This document shows, in pieces, positions 52,154 to 64,000 of a stretch of DNA of 64,000 bases. Origin of the DNA: Larus michahellis (Eukaryota > Chordata > Aves > Charadriiformes > Laridae); contig NC_133901.1 of NCBI RefSeq assembly GCF_964199755.1, forward strand, positions 51,681,324 to 51,745,323, given 5' to 3'. Below the pieces are notes generated by a model. It was not told where the DNA came from. It worked only from the letters and a program-made list of their open reading frames with translations, and did no database searches. A program made the translations under genes and the position numbers. Position 1 is the first letter of the stretch, and each line of letters begins with the position of its first letter.

Positions 52154-54329
52154 CACGTTAAGTGCGTATGTGTATTTAGGAAACTCAGAACCAGCTGATA
52201 AGAAAGGACCTGTATAGTCAGTGGGAAATGAAAGAAAAGCATGAAGGGAGGAGAAAGGGAAGGTACGGAGTTAGATAAGAAATTGGAATGATCAAAGCAA
52301 GCAAATAGATAGGGAGAGGTGGAAAAGTTGTATGGAGAAAGGCGATGCTTTAGTTTAGGTGGGAGTTCTGAATGGGGGGTGTGAGTGTGTGTGTGTGTGC
52401 GCACTCTGCCAGGGCCTAGGCTTTAAAATCTACAAAAGAAAGGAAACTTTTGACAGAGGCCTGTAGGCTACCTGGAGATGGACCTTGTCTAAACAGCTTG
52501 CAGTAGTATTGCACTTAAAGCAGTAACACAAGCTGTGCCTATGGATTTTACTTGTGAAGTGGAGAAAGTTTCACTGAGATGATCTTGAAAGACAGATTTA
52601 TATGTCTTGTGTTGCTAACACTGATACATTCACAGTTATGGATCATTATATTTTCTTCAAAACCAATGGATTGGAAATTCTCTGTGTTTGTTTCCTGGTG
52701 TCAAAACCTGTGGAGGATGCATTTTCATTTTGTCCCTGAAACTGCAAGGGACAGACACATATCTGGTTTTAGGTCAAAGTTGCAATTCTCATCTAAGCAT
52801 ATGGCTCTGTGAGCTGGCCTATCAGGAGAAGCCTCAAATATTGTAATACGCAAGTAAGGGAGCTGACAACTGCATGGGTATGAGCAAAGGTGGCAGTAAG
52901 GAGCAGAGAGGACTTTGGGGAAGAGATAGGGTCCATCAAAGGGTTGTGGGTGAAAGTGAAGGGAGAGCTCATGGGGAAAATTTGGCTTGGGAACGACTAG
53001 CAGATCCCATGAGGAATGGCACTGTCGTGGGCAACAGTCACTTCAACTGATGGAGAACAGTGCTAGGAGTAAAAGCTTAAGGGACGGGGATTTGCCAAGA
53101 AAGCAGCACTTGGAGGGGGTGCTGTGGTGAAGCAAGGCTTCAGCTGCAGGATGAGTCTGGGGATGCCACCTAGGTAACTGCACTAGCTGTACCATTAGGA
53201 AGCATCATCACCTCTCCCAGTTCCCTTTTTACTGGCGAGGGAAACTCTGTGGTATTGTGACACAGGGACACCTCCCTCTTAAATCAGAAGGATCTTAACA
53301 AAGAGCTTGAGAGGTGAACCATGGCCTCAGTCACTGTGTCCCTCACAAGAGCACACAGTTGCTGTCAGCGTGATCAGGACTGGCCTTGCACATGTGACAG
53401 GAAACATCTCTCCTCCCGAGGGGGCGCTGGGGGAGCGCATACAGCCAATGTTCAGCACAGACCCTCGACACAAGACACAGAAAGGCTCCACGGGTGTCAC
53501 AGAAGTATCCTGACAGATAACAAGGAAATGCTGTGCCAGAGGACACAGGAACAACCTTAACTACATCTGACACGGAATATGTCCATTAAATAGCTCCAAA
53601 ACAAACACACGTTCCCAGGTCTGGAAGCTGCAAGGACACCATCATGTACAAGTAGCACAAAGCAGCGTAATACAGTTACTTCCCTGGCTACAGGTGACAG
53701 AGAGCACCCTTGCTCAAGGTGGGTCAGGGCCATCTCAATAAATAATTCAGAAGCATTGCGGACGTAGAAGATCTTTGTGGCACAGAAACATGTAGGAGGG
53801 TCATGAGAAGCTGTGCAGCTGGCACACAAACATGGAGATACTGTTCTCTTTTGGGGCAGGGGCTATTACTGCCCCATGGCGTGTCTGCCCACTGCCTCGT
53901 GGCGCCCCGATCTCAGCTGGGGCCTTGCAGCACTACTGATAAAAATCACAGTCATAATAAATGCGAATGTGACTGGCATGAGAACTGCCAGCCAGGTGAC
54001 ACAGCAGAACCCATCTAATTGCCAAAGCCTCCAAGGGAAACGCATCTGTCCAATGCAGCGGTGCTGAGCCGGTTGCTGAAATGCCATCCCTCTGTGCCAG
54101 CAAGGCAACCCTGTCCTCCCCAGCAGCCTGCCTTTGTCACCGTCCCTGCTGGGGTGCTTAACCCAGAGCAGTCCCGTCCCACTCTCTGGGCACTTGCGAC
54201 TACACGTGCTGCCCTTTCCCAAGTCACCCTTTGTGTTAAGACTGCTCTTTCCCTTTATCTGATTTCCCTTCTCTTTTTTCCCCCTCTGATGTGTTCCCGT
54301 GTCCCCGCACAGCCCGGGCCTGTCAGGCA

Positions 54330-54570
54330 GCTTTCCTGGACGTCCCGGGGGGCCTTTCGCCGCACTGCCAGTTGTTGCAGTTTCAAACTCAATTGTTCTC
54401 CTCGGTACTGAGGCAAATGGAGTCATTAATTACCTTCTATCGGCTGGGCCGAGTTCAGAACGCGATCAATAGCCAGCGCTTGTCATTCATGGCAGCCAGC
54501 CCTGCGCAGACCCTCACACTGCATTCGGCGCGGGTCCAGGAAGGAGCCCAGCGCTATCAGACCTGGGCTT
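54330..54570. promoter_or_regulatory. candidate enhancer/CNE in PAX2 upstream intron
   Basis: This GC-rich, CpG-containing complex sequence carries CATTAATTACC near 54424 and a GATCAATAGC near 54464 (Onecut/HNF6-like ATCAATA). No reading frame of a known family is present. The call rests on base composition and motif clustering only. Confidence 0.35.
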
Positions 54571-55319
54571 CAAACCCTGGCATGGAGCTTCTGCTGGGAA
54601 TAGCAGACCTCCTGCATCTGTGTCTGAGCTGACCCCCAACCAAGGGAGAGATCGGGGACAAAGACCTGGGCTGAGGGAGCAGATCACACATTTTCACATG
54701 GTTAGAAGTGTCTGATACCGGTGTCCTGGTCTGCACAAGCAGATCCAGTCTGGCTGTCGTGATGTTTCTAGAGACTCTGTTTGCATCCTCGATGATTATT
54801 AAAGTAATACTGTACTCCCCACACCAGGGACAAGGGCAAGGACTGGCAGCCCTAATCTGGCGATTTTTTCACCTGTGTAACTTTCTTGCCTTGCTCAGTA
54901 GGGTTTGAAAAAGGGAGACTATAAAATTTGGTTTACATTTCTTTCCAGGAGAATTTTTGCAGCCTTCTGAGTAATGTGAGAGAAGGTGTCATCTTCTGAC
55001 CCGTCTCTAGATGGGTCAGTTCTGTATTTCAGCACGTAGTGGTGCTGCAAGAATTGTCAGGGCTTTTATCGTCATAATACAACTGGTGGGGAGAAAGACG
55101 AACCTGAAATGCAGCTGGAAAGGATCCCAAGTGAGGGCAGGATAGAGATGACAGAGCATGGAAGGGGCTGGTAAGGTCCAGCAGTGCATAGAGAAGGAAA
55201 GTTATCAGGGATCTACACTGTGATAGTGAAAGAAGATACGGTACAAGTTCAGGTTATATACAGTATCCTGTAAAAATAGGGATAGTGGGAGATGAGTGCT
55301 GGCAAGCACTCATCAAGAG

Positions 55320-56140
55320 GTATATCAGCCTTTGTGAACTCTGCAGTTGTTCAGATTCCTGTGTCCGTTTGTGTCAAGGGAATCCACAAGCCTGAATCTA
55401 AGTATGCTAATTGATGGTACTGTGCTGGTCTATGTGCCTCTGTAATTTGTGTCACTGACACATAAACTGCGTGTATTTGTTACTTACATGCTCAGGCTCA
55501 GAGCAGAAAGGGTCAGAAACAAAGGGATTTTTACGTTTTGAAATGAGAGTATAGCTCAAATGAGGAATCGGTGAGCAAGCAAGGCTGCTCATGCAGGGAA
55601 GTGTGCGTGCCTGACTGAGGAAGAGTGAGATGTGTGCCGGTGCCTGACAGCTGGGGGGCTGCAGTGCTTCTAACACAGGGGCTGTGGATGACAGAGTAAC
55701 TCAGATGGAGCAGGGATGGGCAGTGCAGCTTTAATGCAGGGCTTACATGAGCAAAATGGCAATGCTCAATGAGAATGTAAATGAAATGAATTGTGTGTGC
55801 AAATGTGTAATGAACTGTGTACTCAGATCTGTCTTGGATTATCATGGGAGCATGCAAATGTGCATTTAAGGAAGTGAGTGTGTGTATGCGTATGAAAATC
55901 ATATGTATTTACTACAGCATCTAAGTGTATGATTGCAAATTCAGACCAGAGCATCTGTGAAACTAAGTCTGTTCAGACTTAGGTTTGTGCGTTAGATAGT
56001 AATAATCAGCACATCCAGCCTTACTGAATACACCAGTAAAGGCCTTTCAGGTGTTAGGCTGCAAGCAGCTGCCTCAGATGTGTGTACAACATGTACTACA
56101 GCGTGTATGGGCGTGTGTGCAGATGGGGTGTGTTAGCCTG
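55320..56140. repeat. G/T-rich degenerate tract with TGTGTGC-type words
   Basis: Words such as GTGTGCAAATGTGTAATG, GTGAGTGTGTGTATGCGTATG and GTGTGCGTGCC are scattered along the plus strand, with G/T excess. Similar but shorter tracts occur at 48350-48620 and 51360-51750. They may be old (TG)n arrays. Confidence 0.4.
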
Positions 56141-56444
56141 GGTAGTCAAAGCTGGTGACTTCTGTGCGAGCGGTCACTGTAGCTTTGTGAACTTTGGGTA
56201 TGCCGGAGGGGAGTGGACATATTCTGCTCTCAGTCAGGTTGTTGCAAACCCACAACAATTCCCTTACCTCAGAGGAGGCACTGGGGATTTATACCATTGT
56301 AATGAGCGACAGAGTGTAGGTCCAGTATCTCTTACTAGCACTATTAGGCTTGACTGTTAACCAGATAGAAATGCAGCTGCCTCCAGGACTGGGTACACTT
56401 GCTTTGTTTATGTTGGCGGAGTAGCAAGTAGCACTATCACAGAG

Positions 56445-56545
56445 TCAGCCAGATCCTCTAGTTAGTGTAAATCTGCAAGTCTCTTGCATTCAGTGGTTAT
56501 GATGATTTACACATCCTGAAAGTTATCAGAAGGGTTATCCTGATT
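56445..56545. repeat. relic of a palindromic sauropsid repeat
   Basis: CCAGATCCTCTAGTTAGTGT, then AAATCTGCAA and, after about 40 nt, ATGATTTACACATCCTGAAA match a palindromic element of the form CCAGATCCTCAGCTGGTGTAAATC...GATTTACACC. The TGTAAATC / GATTTACA inverted pair is still visible. Confidence 0.45.
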
Positions 56546-56759
56546 TATGCTGTTGTGGTGTCCACAACATTGCCTTTAGTGCAGAGCCCTCAGGGAGAGC
56601 TGCTGCCGCAGGAAAGCAAGGCACCGGCAGCTGTGCTGTTCCCTCTGCCAGGGCAGAAGATGTTCTTAACATCCTTGGCATGACTTAGCTCCCTCCTCTC
56701 ATCTTCCTAAGGCCATTTGTTGTGGAGCTACTTCTTGGCAGGATCCCCCCTTGGTGAGC

Positions 56760-57080
56760 ACATTAAAAAGGGTGGCTTTTGTTAGCTCCAAAGAACAGAA
56801 GCAACGCAAAAAATTACATCGCGTGCAGCCCTAACTATGCTTGTTTAGAGAAACTGCTTGCATTTATGAAGTCTTTGGTGCGGAAAGCAGGGTTGCAAAT
56901 GACTGCATCAGAGCGACAGTAAAGGCCATTAATTTCCTGTTATGTTTTCCTGTGTTGGGGGCTTTATTAATTTAATTTTACACTGTCGAACAACAGCGAG
57001 CGCTGACACCGCCACACTCGGAGGGTTGTTTTTTTTCTCAAGCAGTGCTTTGCCTGACATGCAAATCAACACTGCTATCA
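56760..57080. promoter_or_regulatory. candidate enhancer/CNE with octamer
   Basis: GGCCATTAATTTCCTG (near 56924), CTTTATTAATTTAATTTTA (near 56962) and a perfect POU octamer ATGCAAAT at 57059-57066 lie within complex sequence with several CpGs. PAX2 introns are known to contain conserved developmental enhancers; this block's membership is inferred. Confidence 0.4.
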
Positions 57081-57439
57081 GGACCGCTAGAGACAAGGAA
57101 GGGAGCAGAGAGCTGGGCTGTCCCCATCCAGCCCCATCTCCCAGTTTCTGGGAGATCCCTGACATTCAGTGGAGCACACTGACACTGGCACCTGAGAGGC
57201 CACCAATTCTAGGGCTCAGCAGATCTGGATCAGGCCATGGACACCTCTAATGCACAGTGTAGAAAATATGAATTCCTTTTTAGCCCGCTGGGTTCCATTG
57301 GCTTGGTCCCACACTAACATGCCTCTTAGTACCGCCTTTCCTTCCATTTCCCTTGTTCTAGACTCTCCCTTCGTTTCATTCCACTTTATTTTCCCCTCAT
57401 ACACACTTTTACCTTAACCTCGCAAGTCAAAGAAGGCTG

Positions 57440-57960
57440 TGCCTGCCCCTGAGCCAGATGCTAGTGAATCATGTTATTGGAAGCCCTTCTGAGTCAGCAC
57501 TAAACCAGTGCTCAAGCAGAGTGTTTTTAGAGCTGCCATTTTTGACATGCCATAAAACAAAGGCTCCAATCACTCAGAGTCATTAAAATTCCCATGGCAT
57601 TTTTTGCAAGAGTGCAGACATTAACCTGGCTGTCCTGAACAAAATCCAGCCTGAGTGATTACCCACAGCATATCTTAATTCTCCTGTGGTTTCATTTGGA
57701 CATGGCACAGCAAAATTTCACTGTTGATGCTCTGTATTGTTCAACATCTGCCATGGTCCACCCGAGAGTCAGCCACGTTTCAGCAGTAAATGAGATCTTC
57801 AGAATGGGAAGGTTAATAAACAATGTATTATACAGGATGGGTAATTGGAAAATGCCATGCAATGAAAGAGCTACAGGCTTGTGATATGCTGCAGTCTGCT
57901 TGGACTGTCACCATGCAAACTCTTTTTTTGAATGCTCATTCCTATAATAACTGTAAGGCA
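57440..57960. promoter_or_regulatory. candidate CNE
   Basis: This long non-repetitive, balanced-composition block contains AGTCATTAAAATTCCCATGG, GGTTAATAAACAATG (forkhead/SOX-like AACAATG) and GGGTAATTGG. It is a weak call based on texture. Confidence 0.3.
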
Positions 57961-60433
57961 TTAGTAGAGTAATTTGGACTCTTTCTGCATGAACTCATGT
58001 AGAGGCCCTTACTGATATATGAAGGATCCTATACTGATATGACATCTATATGTCGGAGGTATGTTCCGAACTGTAAGAGGGTCATCCCGAAACAAGAGGT
58101 GTCCCAGTCATGGGTAGCAATCAATTTCACAAACAAGAGAGGGCTGTGCAGACAAGAGCCATAAGCATCTTTGAGGCTTAGCTAGTAGGGTATTTTTTTA
58201 ATTCATTGGGATTTAGTAAAGTTGTCCCAAACTCTATGATAGTTCTGATCTGCTTGCAAGGTCAACTCTTCTGTTCAAGGCCTACCTCTTCCCACACTAG
58301 GTGCCAAAAGCCAAAGCAAAAAAGCAACAGCTCCTTTGGGAAACCAAGCACGGAAGTGTACCTGTCCTTTGTAACAGCCTTTTCTAAAGCATCTGAGAGA
58401 GGACTAGAAGGCACTCAAGACTTGATGGACATTTCATACATAAATGCCTACAAACCTGTTCCGATGCAGATCCCCTACCTTAAAAGCAGAATAACACCTC
58501 TAAGCTCTCAAAAAAGCAGAGCCAGTGAAAGAAATCCTGACCTACTCCACATCCAAATGGAAACAGCAATATCCATGACCTAGCTCCTGTTCTGGCACTG
58601 TGCTCCTGTGTCTTTTCCTGTAGCTGTTGACCTGTCTGGGAAGAGGACTTCGTACCTTGAACCTGATGGGATGTAATCAGTAGGATGCTTAGATGAATGA
58701 AGGAAAAGCAAAGGAGAAATATGGACCTAGGCATTATTTTTAGGCCCCTTGACAAAATTCTGATATTTTAAAGGGCCTTAAAATGTTCATGAATTGCATT
58801 TGACACCTAGTCAAAGTGCCCTTTATTTTATCTGACTGATGCATGAAAAAATCACCTTTAAAGAATTATCAGTGGAGACAGACAGAAGACAGACAGACAT
58901 GTCTGCAGTGTCTTGACAGACAGGTATCTGTAACTCCTTCTTTCAGGCCATCTACTGTTAACAGAGCTGTCCCCATATACAAGGTCTTAGCGCTTAGCCT
59001 ACCCTCTGCAGGCCAACACCAAACGCTGTTCATTTCAGGTCTTGCTTGGCAGCCGCAGAGGTAGCTGGAGGAAATCCAGTATTCCCTGAAAGGGTCTTAA
59101 AATGTTCACAAACAGCATTTTTCTTTAATGCAAGTTCTTGTGGCAAAATTAAGAATACTGTTTTTTCTGTCTCTCTCCCCTCCTCTCTAGTCACCTCCTT
59201 GCCCCTCACCTATCCAGCCAGGATTCTCACAAACTAATCACTTGGTGAGATGTTACAGGGATCCCGTGAAACAAGGCTGGAGGATCTGATGCTATCACTT
59301 GGGGAAGCAAAGAGCTCCTGCTTTCCTTCCAAACAGCAGCAGCCCACATTTTGGGAGGAGGAGGGGTTTCTCTCTGGCCCTGACTGAGAACAAGGTGCTC
59401 AGTGTTTTCCTTTAGCACAAGAAGACACCCCTCTATAGGAATGATTTCCATCTACGAACAGCAAGCGATGCTTAACATTACATTGATATAGACTTGGGAG
59501 TGCAGAGATAGCCAAATTAGGAGCTAATTGGTGCACTGGGGATTGTCTGTTGGGCTCCCTTGGCTGCCGGGATGTGATTGGAACGAGGAAGAGAGAGTAA
59601 GAAAGGGAGAGAGCAGGAGCCATCCTCTGCTAAAGGTTGGGATTCCTGAGGCCGCTGCTGTCTAGTGCTGTCAAGGTCAGCAGGTTCGGGTTCACTGAAC
59701 GGTCAGGATGGTTTGAATTACTGGCACTGCCTGCCGATTCCTTCGCTCATCGTGATCTGTCTTCCAGCCCCGGCTGCGGGATGCTGCTCCCCAGCCATGT
59801 GCTGCGCTCGGTGTGGGGCACAGGGAATGTCAGAGAGGCAGATGCTCTTGTTAAGAGGATAAGTTTTTAGGAAGATTTAAGGAGCCAAGGCAAAGCCGAA
59901 GAAAGACACATACTCCATGCCCTGAGCATGTGGAGGACAGGCTTCCAGAAACAGCAGTTCTGATCCATTTTTCTTTCACCTGGAGAACTGTCCCCTGCAA
60001 GCTTCTGCCTTTCATGAAAGTTAGGAGAATGGCTTGAACAGGGCCTATCAAACCCTTATGGGGTGAAAAACCTGTTGGTGAAGATTTTTGTCCAATTCTA
60101 TATAGGTAGAATGTTCAGTGAGCAAAGACTAATATGTGAGTCGTTATGTAAACCACACTGCTGGGACGTTTTCTCCCCAAACACATATAGCTGTGTGACC
60201 AGGGGTCACACAGGGCTGTTCCTACAGGCCTGTCTGTAGAGAGCACCTCAAGGTGCTCAGAAAGCTGCCTGCCAGTGTGTACCCCAGCAGGCAGGCTTGA
60301 AGCCACTGAAAGGGACCTCACCAGAGCAGGTGGGGACAAGCCATGTCTGCAAGGCTGTGAGTATGCACAGGTAGGCTGCTAGTGTCACAGACGTGTGCCT
60401 GGGGTGGCATCAGCTTGCGGCTGAGTGCCTCTG

Positions 60434-60453
60434 TCTGTGTGTGTGTGTGTATA
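60434..60453. repeat. (TG)n microsatellite
   Basis: A short TGTGTGTGTGTGTGT run follows CTGTCTG. Confidence 0.85.
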
Positions 60454-61384
60454 CTGTACCCATGTGCTGTCCAAGCATCCATAGCAGCAGTGCCAGCAGA
60501 AGTAAGCACGTGAGAAAGAGCATGGCAGGAGAGAGTAACAAAAGGGAATCATAAGAGAACTGGGGGCTGTGTGGAAGTAGTGTCCAGTGTTTGTCTGACA
60601 AAAACTTCTCCACAGGCATCATTGACTGGCTTTCAGTGGAGTTGCACTACAGAGAAATCTGGCCCTCTCAGTCCATAAGCTAGAGTGCTTATTTTTGCTT
60701 CTTATTCTGAGGTTTGTCATGTACCTCTGTGAGTCAGTTACCTCCTAGGTACAGTCAGCTACATCTGCCCACAGCTATGTATATGTAGCTTTCGTACTTA
60801 CTCCTCTACATCTGCCTACCATGCACATTTTTACACCTGGAGGAAACTCAGAGTAACGTTGAGAATGGAGCTGCAAGGCACTGCCCATACCTGCTGCCTT
60901 ACGTGAGGCCTCTTGCACAGCACTCTCAGTGCTCACCAAGACATGGAAGAGATCAGGGTTGCAGTCTCCTCTGTAAAAGTGAAGCCCCCATCTCCTGTAA
61001 GCTCGGCACAGGTATTCTAAGCAGGTTCTCTGTGTGGCCTGGTCCCTATGCATTAGGAAGTACATTGTGCCTACCATCACCTCTGCTCTTGACTCCTCTC
61101 CCAGTTCCCTCTTCCATTGCAGAGCAATGGACTCTGGCAAGAAGGGTCAGGGACAGTGCCCAGTATCGTGCTGGTTTACATTAATGAGATACACACAGTG
61201 TAATCCAGCAATGGAGTCAGCTCTACAAAAGGGGGTAATAGCAGGCTGCCATGAACAGAGCAGCTCAGGTAATTGGTTTATCTATCTAGAAGCAGTAGTT
61301 GCAATCTCTGCACAGACAGAGTAGCAGTAAAGTCTCTTCCTTAAGGCTATTTCCTTTGTCTTTTCAATTGCTTGCACATCCATG

Positions 61385-61442
61385 TGTGAGAGAGAGAGAG
61401 AGAGCGAGGAAGAGAGAGAGAGCTAGAGAGAGAGAGAGGGAG
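61385..61442. repeat. (GA)n microsatellite, interrupted
   Basis: GAGAGAGAGAG blocks are interrupted by CGAGGA and CTAG over about 55 bp. It borders a conserved-looking block on its right. Confidence 0.9.
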
Positions 61443-62190
61443 AAATGTTAATTTGTGAATTAATGGCTTTTCTCAGCGGAATTGTAAATTCAAATGTCAC
61501 CTCACAGGGTGACACTACGCTGGGCTGCTGAAGAAGCAATGATAAGATTCCCCCCCCATCCCTATGCCGACATATACCCATGCCCCTCCCCTCCCTGAAA
61601 GATAGCTACGGAGTGGAACATGCTACTTTTAATTTGCAGTAACACCACAGCAGAGGGATGCAAGAATGACTGCTTTCCGGCCCTCCCTTCCACAACAAGC
61701 CGGGCCACATCTTTCCCTTTCCACCTCTACCTCCTTCCACCCCCTCTTCAACCCCTCCCATTTTAAACTGAGTCCAAGACAACACATTATCTCAACTCCC
61801 CCCACCCCAAACTAATCAAAGGATGAGCTAAGGGAGGGCTCTTTAGAACGGATGCCTCTGCAACCCTCTCCTCTCCTGCAATAATCAGGTGAATTAATGA
61901 CCCTGAAGTTAAAGTGAGCGCTGATACTCAGGCGTTGTGCAGCGTAGGGGAGAAAGCCTTCATTGTTTTCGAGCAGGAGGCGGGCAGCAGCAAGGGAGAT
62001 TCATGGATGGAGATTGAATATGCAATTTTCTTTCACCTTGCCAAGAGCTGCCCCTGGGCTGTGCCTGGCCTAAATTTTTTTTTCGTCTTGCCATCTCTGC
62101 CTTATCCGGCCCTCCCACCTCCCTTCCATTCTTTCCAGAAAATTACCTTCAAAATTGATTTCCACTTTTACAAACAAATATAATGGGAAC
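61440..62190. promoter_or_regulatory. candidate CNE block
   Basis: TTAATTTGTGAATTAATGGC (61448-61467), the inverted pair TGTCACC / GGTGACA at 61495-61514, and GTGAATTAATGACCC near 61889 sit in complex sequence between a GA microsatellite and the 62.6-kb repeat. C-rich simple stretches interrupt it at 61540-61800. Confidence 0.35.
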
Positions 62191-62639
62191 ATGAGGGGGA
62201 AAAAAAAATCTTGGGCTGTGATGAATTAGGGCTGTCAGGTGCTTCCAAGTCTCCTTTGTTTTTGTTTTACTGCCCGTTAGGTTCTTTGTTTTTCCAGCAA
62301 CTGGGAATAGTGCCCCTGCCCATACAGTCCCTACGGTCCATGGCTACCGTCACAGGCAATGTCCATCACCTGATGTCATCACTGTGTTATCCCTGCTCTC
62401 CATCACTGTGATGCAAACAGACACTGCTAACAGACTGCCCCAGCCCTTTACACCAGGATGCAACTGATCTCCTCATGGAGACACTGTATGTCCCACACTG
62501 CTGGTGACCTGGCTTCTGCAGCCACTGTACACGTCCGTTGAGTTGCCTCAGATCTCCTTCACCCTGCCCCTCCAGTTCTCCTTTGCCTTATTCAACTGAT
62601 TCTTGGTGGAGGTTTCCCAGCCCTCCCTGTTCCATAGAT

Positions 62640-62830
62640 CAGCCTGGGTCAACGGCATGTCACCTTGATCCCTGTTGTGCCTCAGTGCCATGTCACCTGG
62701 ATTCCATAGCAGTATTGCCCTTAAGTCTCAGTGCCTTGTCACTTGACCCCAAAATAGTGTCATCCCTATCTCCTACTGTCATGGCACCCTGATCCACCAG
62801 TCTCATGTCCCATTGCCAAGTCACCGACAA
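62640..62830. repeat. possible degenerate repeat, GTCACCTTGATCC motif
   Basis: ATGTCACCTTGATCCC, ATGTCACCTGGATTCC, TTGTCACTTGACCCC and CATGGCACCCTGATCC recur at 35-50 bp spacing, with CAGTGCCATGTC between them. There are few units, so this is modestly supported. Confidence 0.45.
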
Positions 62831-63189
62831 CCCTCTAAAATAGCATTTGCCTGGACATTGCCAGCTACTCCTGATCCCTTTTGCAGTTTATTCTGTCATC
62901 CACTGTGCATTAACCTGAGATCCTCATGGATCCAGGCACCATGCTCCCTCTGACTCCCATACTCTACAACCATGAAAAAATATAGCAGTCACTTCCCTGA
63001 ATGCGGGCAGAACCAGTCCACAACTCATCTAGAGCAAGCAAGAAAATCCTGAGACAGGCACCAGCAAAGCAATGGAGCAGCCTCTGCACCGGTGGACACA
63101 GGGCACAGGCAGAGACACTGGGAGGAATTGTAGCTGTCTGACTCCTGCTGACGCATTAGCTGCAACAGCCCCTCCCAGGAGTGAGTCAA

Positions 63190-63930
63190 AAAGTGGAAGG
63201 AGAAGATCTAACCACAAACTAAATACCCATAAATAAACAGTCAGACAAGCACACATTCACAGCACTCACACAAATAAACTTAAAGAAAAGCTCTACACAT
63301 AAGTAAGACTCACAAAACGTAGCCAATAACATTTAGAGACACAAGAATGCAAACTGGGACACAGGAAGTACTAAAGCAGGTGCATGTCAATTAAATGTAA
63401 TTTCTGCATAAACAAGTAACTTACAAAAATGTACATACACTAACTAAACGAAAACCTGAAACTCAAGAGAATTTCCTTAAATTCACATATACAAAATTAA
63501 GTCATGTAAACAAATACAAACTATTTACATATATAAACAACCTTCACACAGGCAAAAACAACTGAGATATATATACAACATACACACAAATATATAACCC
63601 CAATGCAAATACACATCTGTACAAACTATATACAGAAGTGCACAGCACTAACAGGCTACATATTCATATCCAGCAACCACAAAGATACAGTGATACTCCA
63701 AGTATGTAACAACACATACACACAGAATATACATACAAATATACAACATTCACATATATGCTCAAAATGTGAATACAAATACCTGGCATTCATAGAAATA
63801 CATAGGACTAATGCTGAGCTGTACATGCCCAGACATCCATATGATCCACAGTATGCATACTCCTACTAGGCAATATTATACACAGCTTAACATACACATT
63901 TTCCAGGTCTGCATAGGCATGCACAAAAAT
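63190..63930. repeat. A/C-rich, T/G-poor degenerate repeat region
   Basis: Short related words (ACATACACA, ATATACAAC, ACAAATATACAACATTCACA) recur with strong A-over-T and C-over-G bias on the plus strand across about 740 bp. This looks like a mutated tandem array rather than a clean microsatellite. It continues to about 70 bp from the window edge. Confidence 0.6.
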
Positions 63931-64000
63931 ACGGGTCCAACCTGCCACTCACCCCAGTAGATAAGCACAGATGTGAAACCAGTGATCCTAACACAGAAAT

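Noticed and set aside
53866..54426. 186-codon minus-strand open frame
   Set aside because: No recognisable domain, several shorter frames overlap on both strands, and it sits in the upstream PAX2 intron.

Overview
The window is vertebrate nuclear DNA: large introns with GT-AG boundaries, low coding density, microsatellites, and a 5'-truncated CR1 retrotransposon tail of the kind typical of birds and other sauropsids. Old, heavily mutated copies of L3/CR1-like, CORE-SINE/MIR-like and palindromic repeats are still readable, which points to a slowly evolving archosaur or related reptile genome. A bird is most likely, but a crocodilian or turtle is not excluded.

I can support one protein-coding gene: PAX2, on the minus strand. 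Six of its exons lie between 48911 and 22837. They encode the region from just after the octapeptide exon (partial homeodomain helix) through the transactivation domain to the YDRH C-terminus and stop. The paired-box and octapeptide exons are not visible in the 15 kb upstream of 48911 and must lie beyond the right edge. All six exons join in one continuous frame, with consensus splice sites and matching phases.

The main discovery is a 210-nt exon at 34099-34308, between the exons equivalent to human PAX2 exons 8 and 9. It is symmetric (phase 1-1), open throughout, flanked by a long polypyrimidine tract and a good donor, and encodes a SPLSIKQEP-type segment. This resembles the alternatively spliced transactivation exon of PAX8 and sits at the homologous position. 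As I recall, the standard mammalian PAX2 protein has no such segment, so this looks like a retained ancestral PAX2/5/8 cassette exon. A second coding oddity is the 87-nt exon at 24251-24337, which is open in a second frame up to a TAA formed by its last three bases, as in the human alternative C-terminal isoform.

Layout: 1-21844 is the downstream flank, with no recognisable gene but several candidate regulatory blocks. 21845-22836 is the probable 3'UTR. 22837-48911 holds the exons and introns, including a 99-nt near-perfect hairpin in the last intron, a CR1 tail at 38882 and a conserved-looking homeodomain-site-rich block at 47540-48200. 48912-64000 is upstream intron, with a degenerate ~40-bp minisatellite (49390-50460), candidate enhancers near 54.4, 56.9, 57.7 and 61.5-62.2 kb, and an A/C-rich degenerate array at the right edge. 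Conservation claims here are pattern judgements, not alignments.
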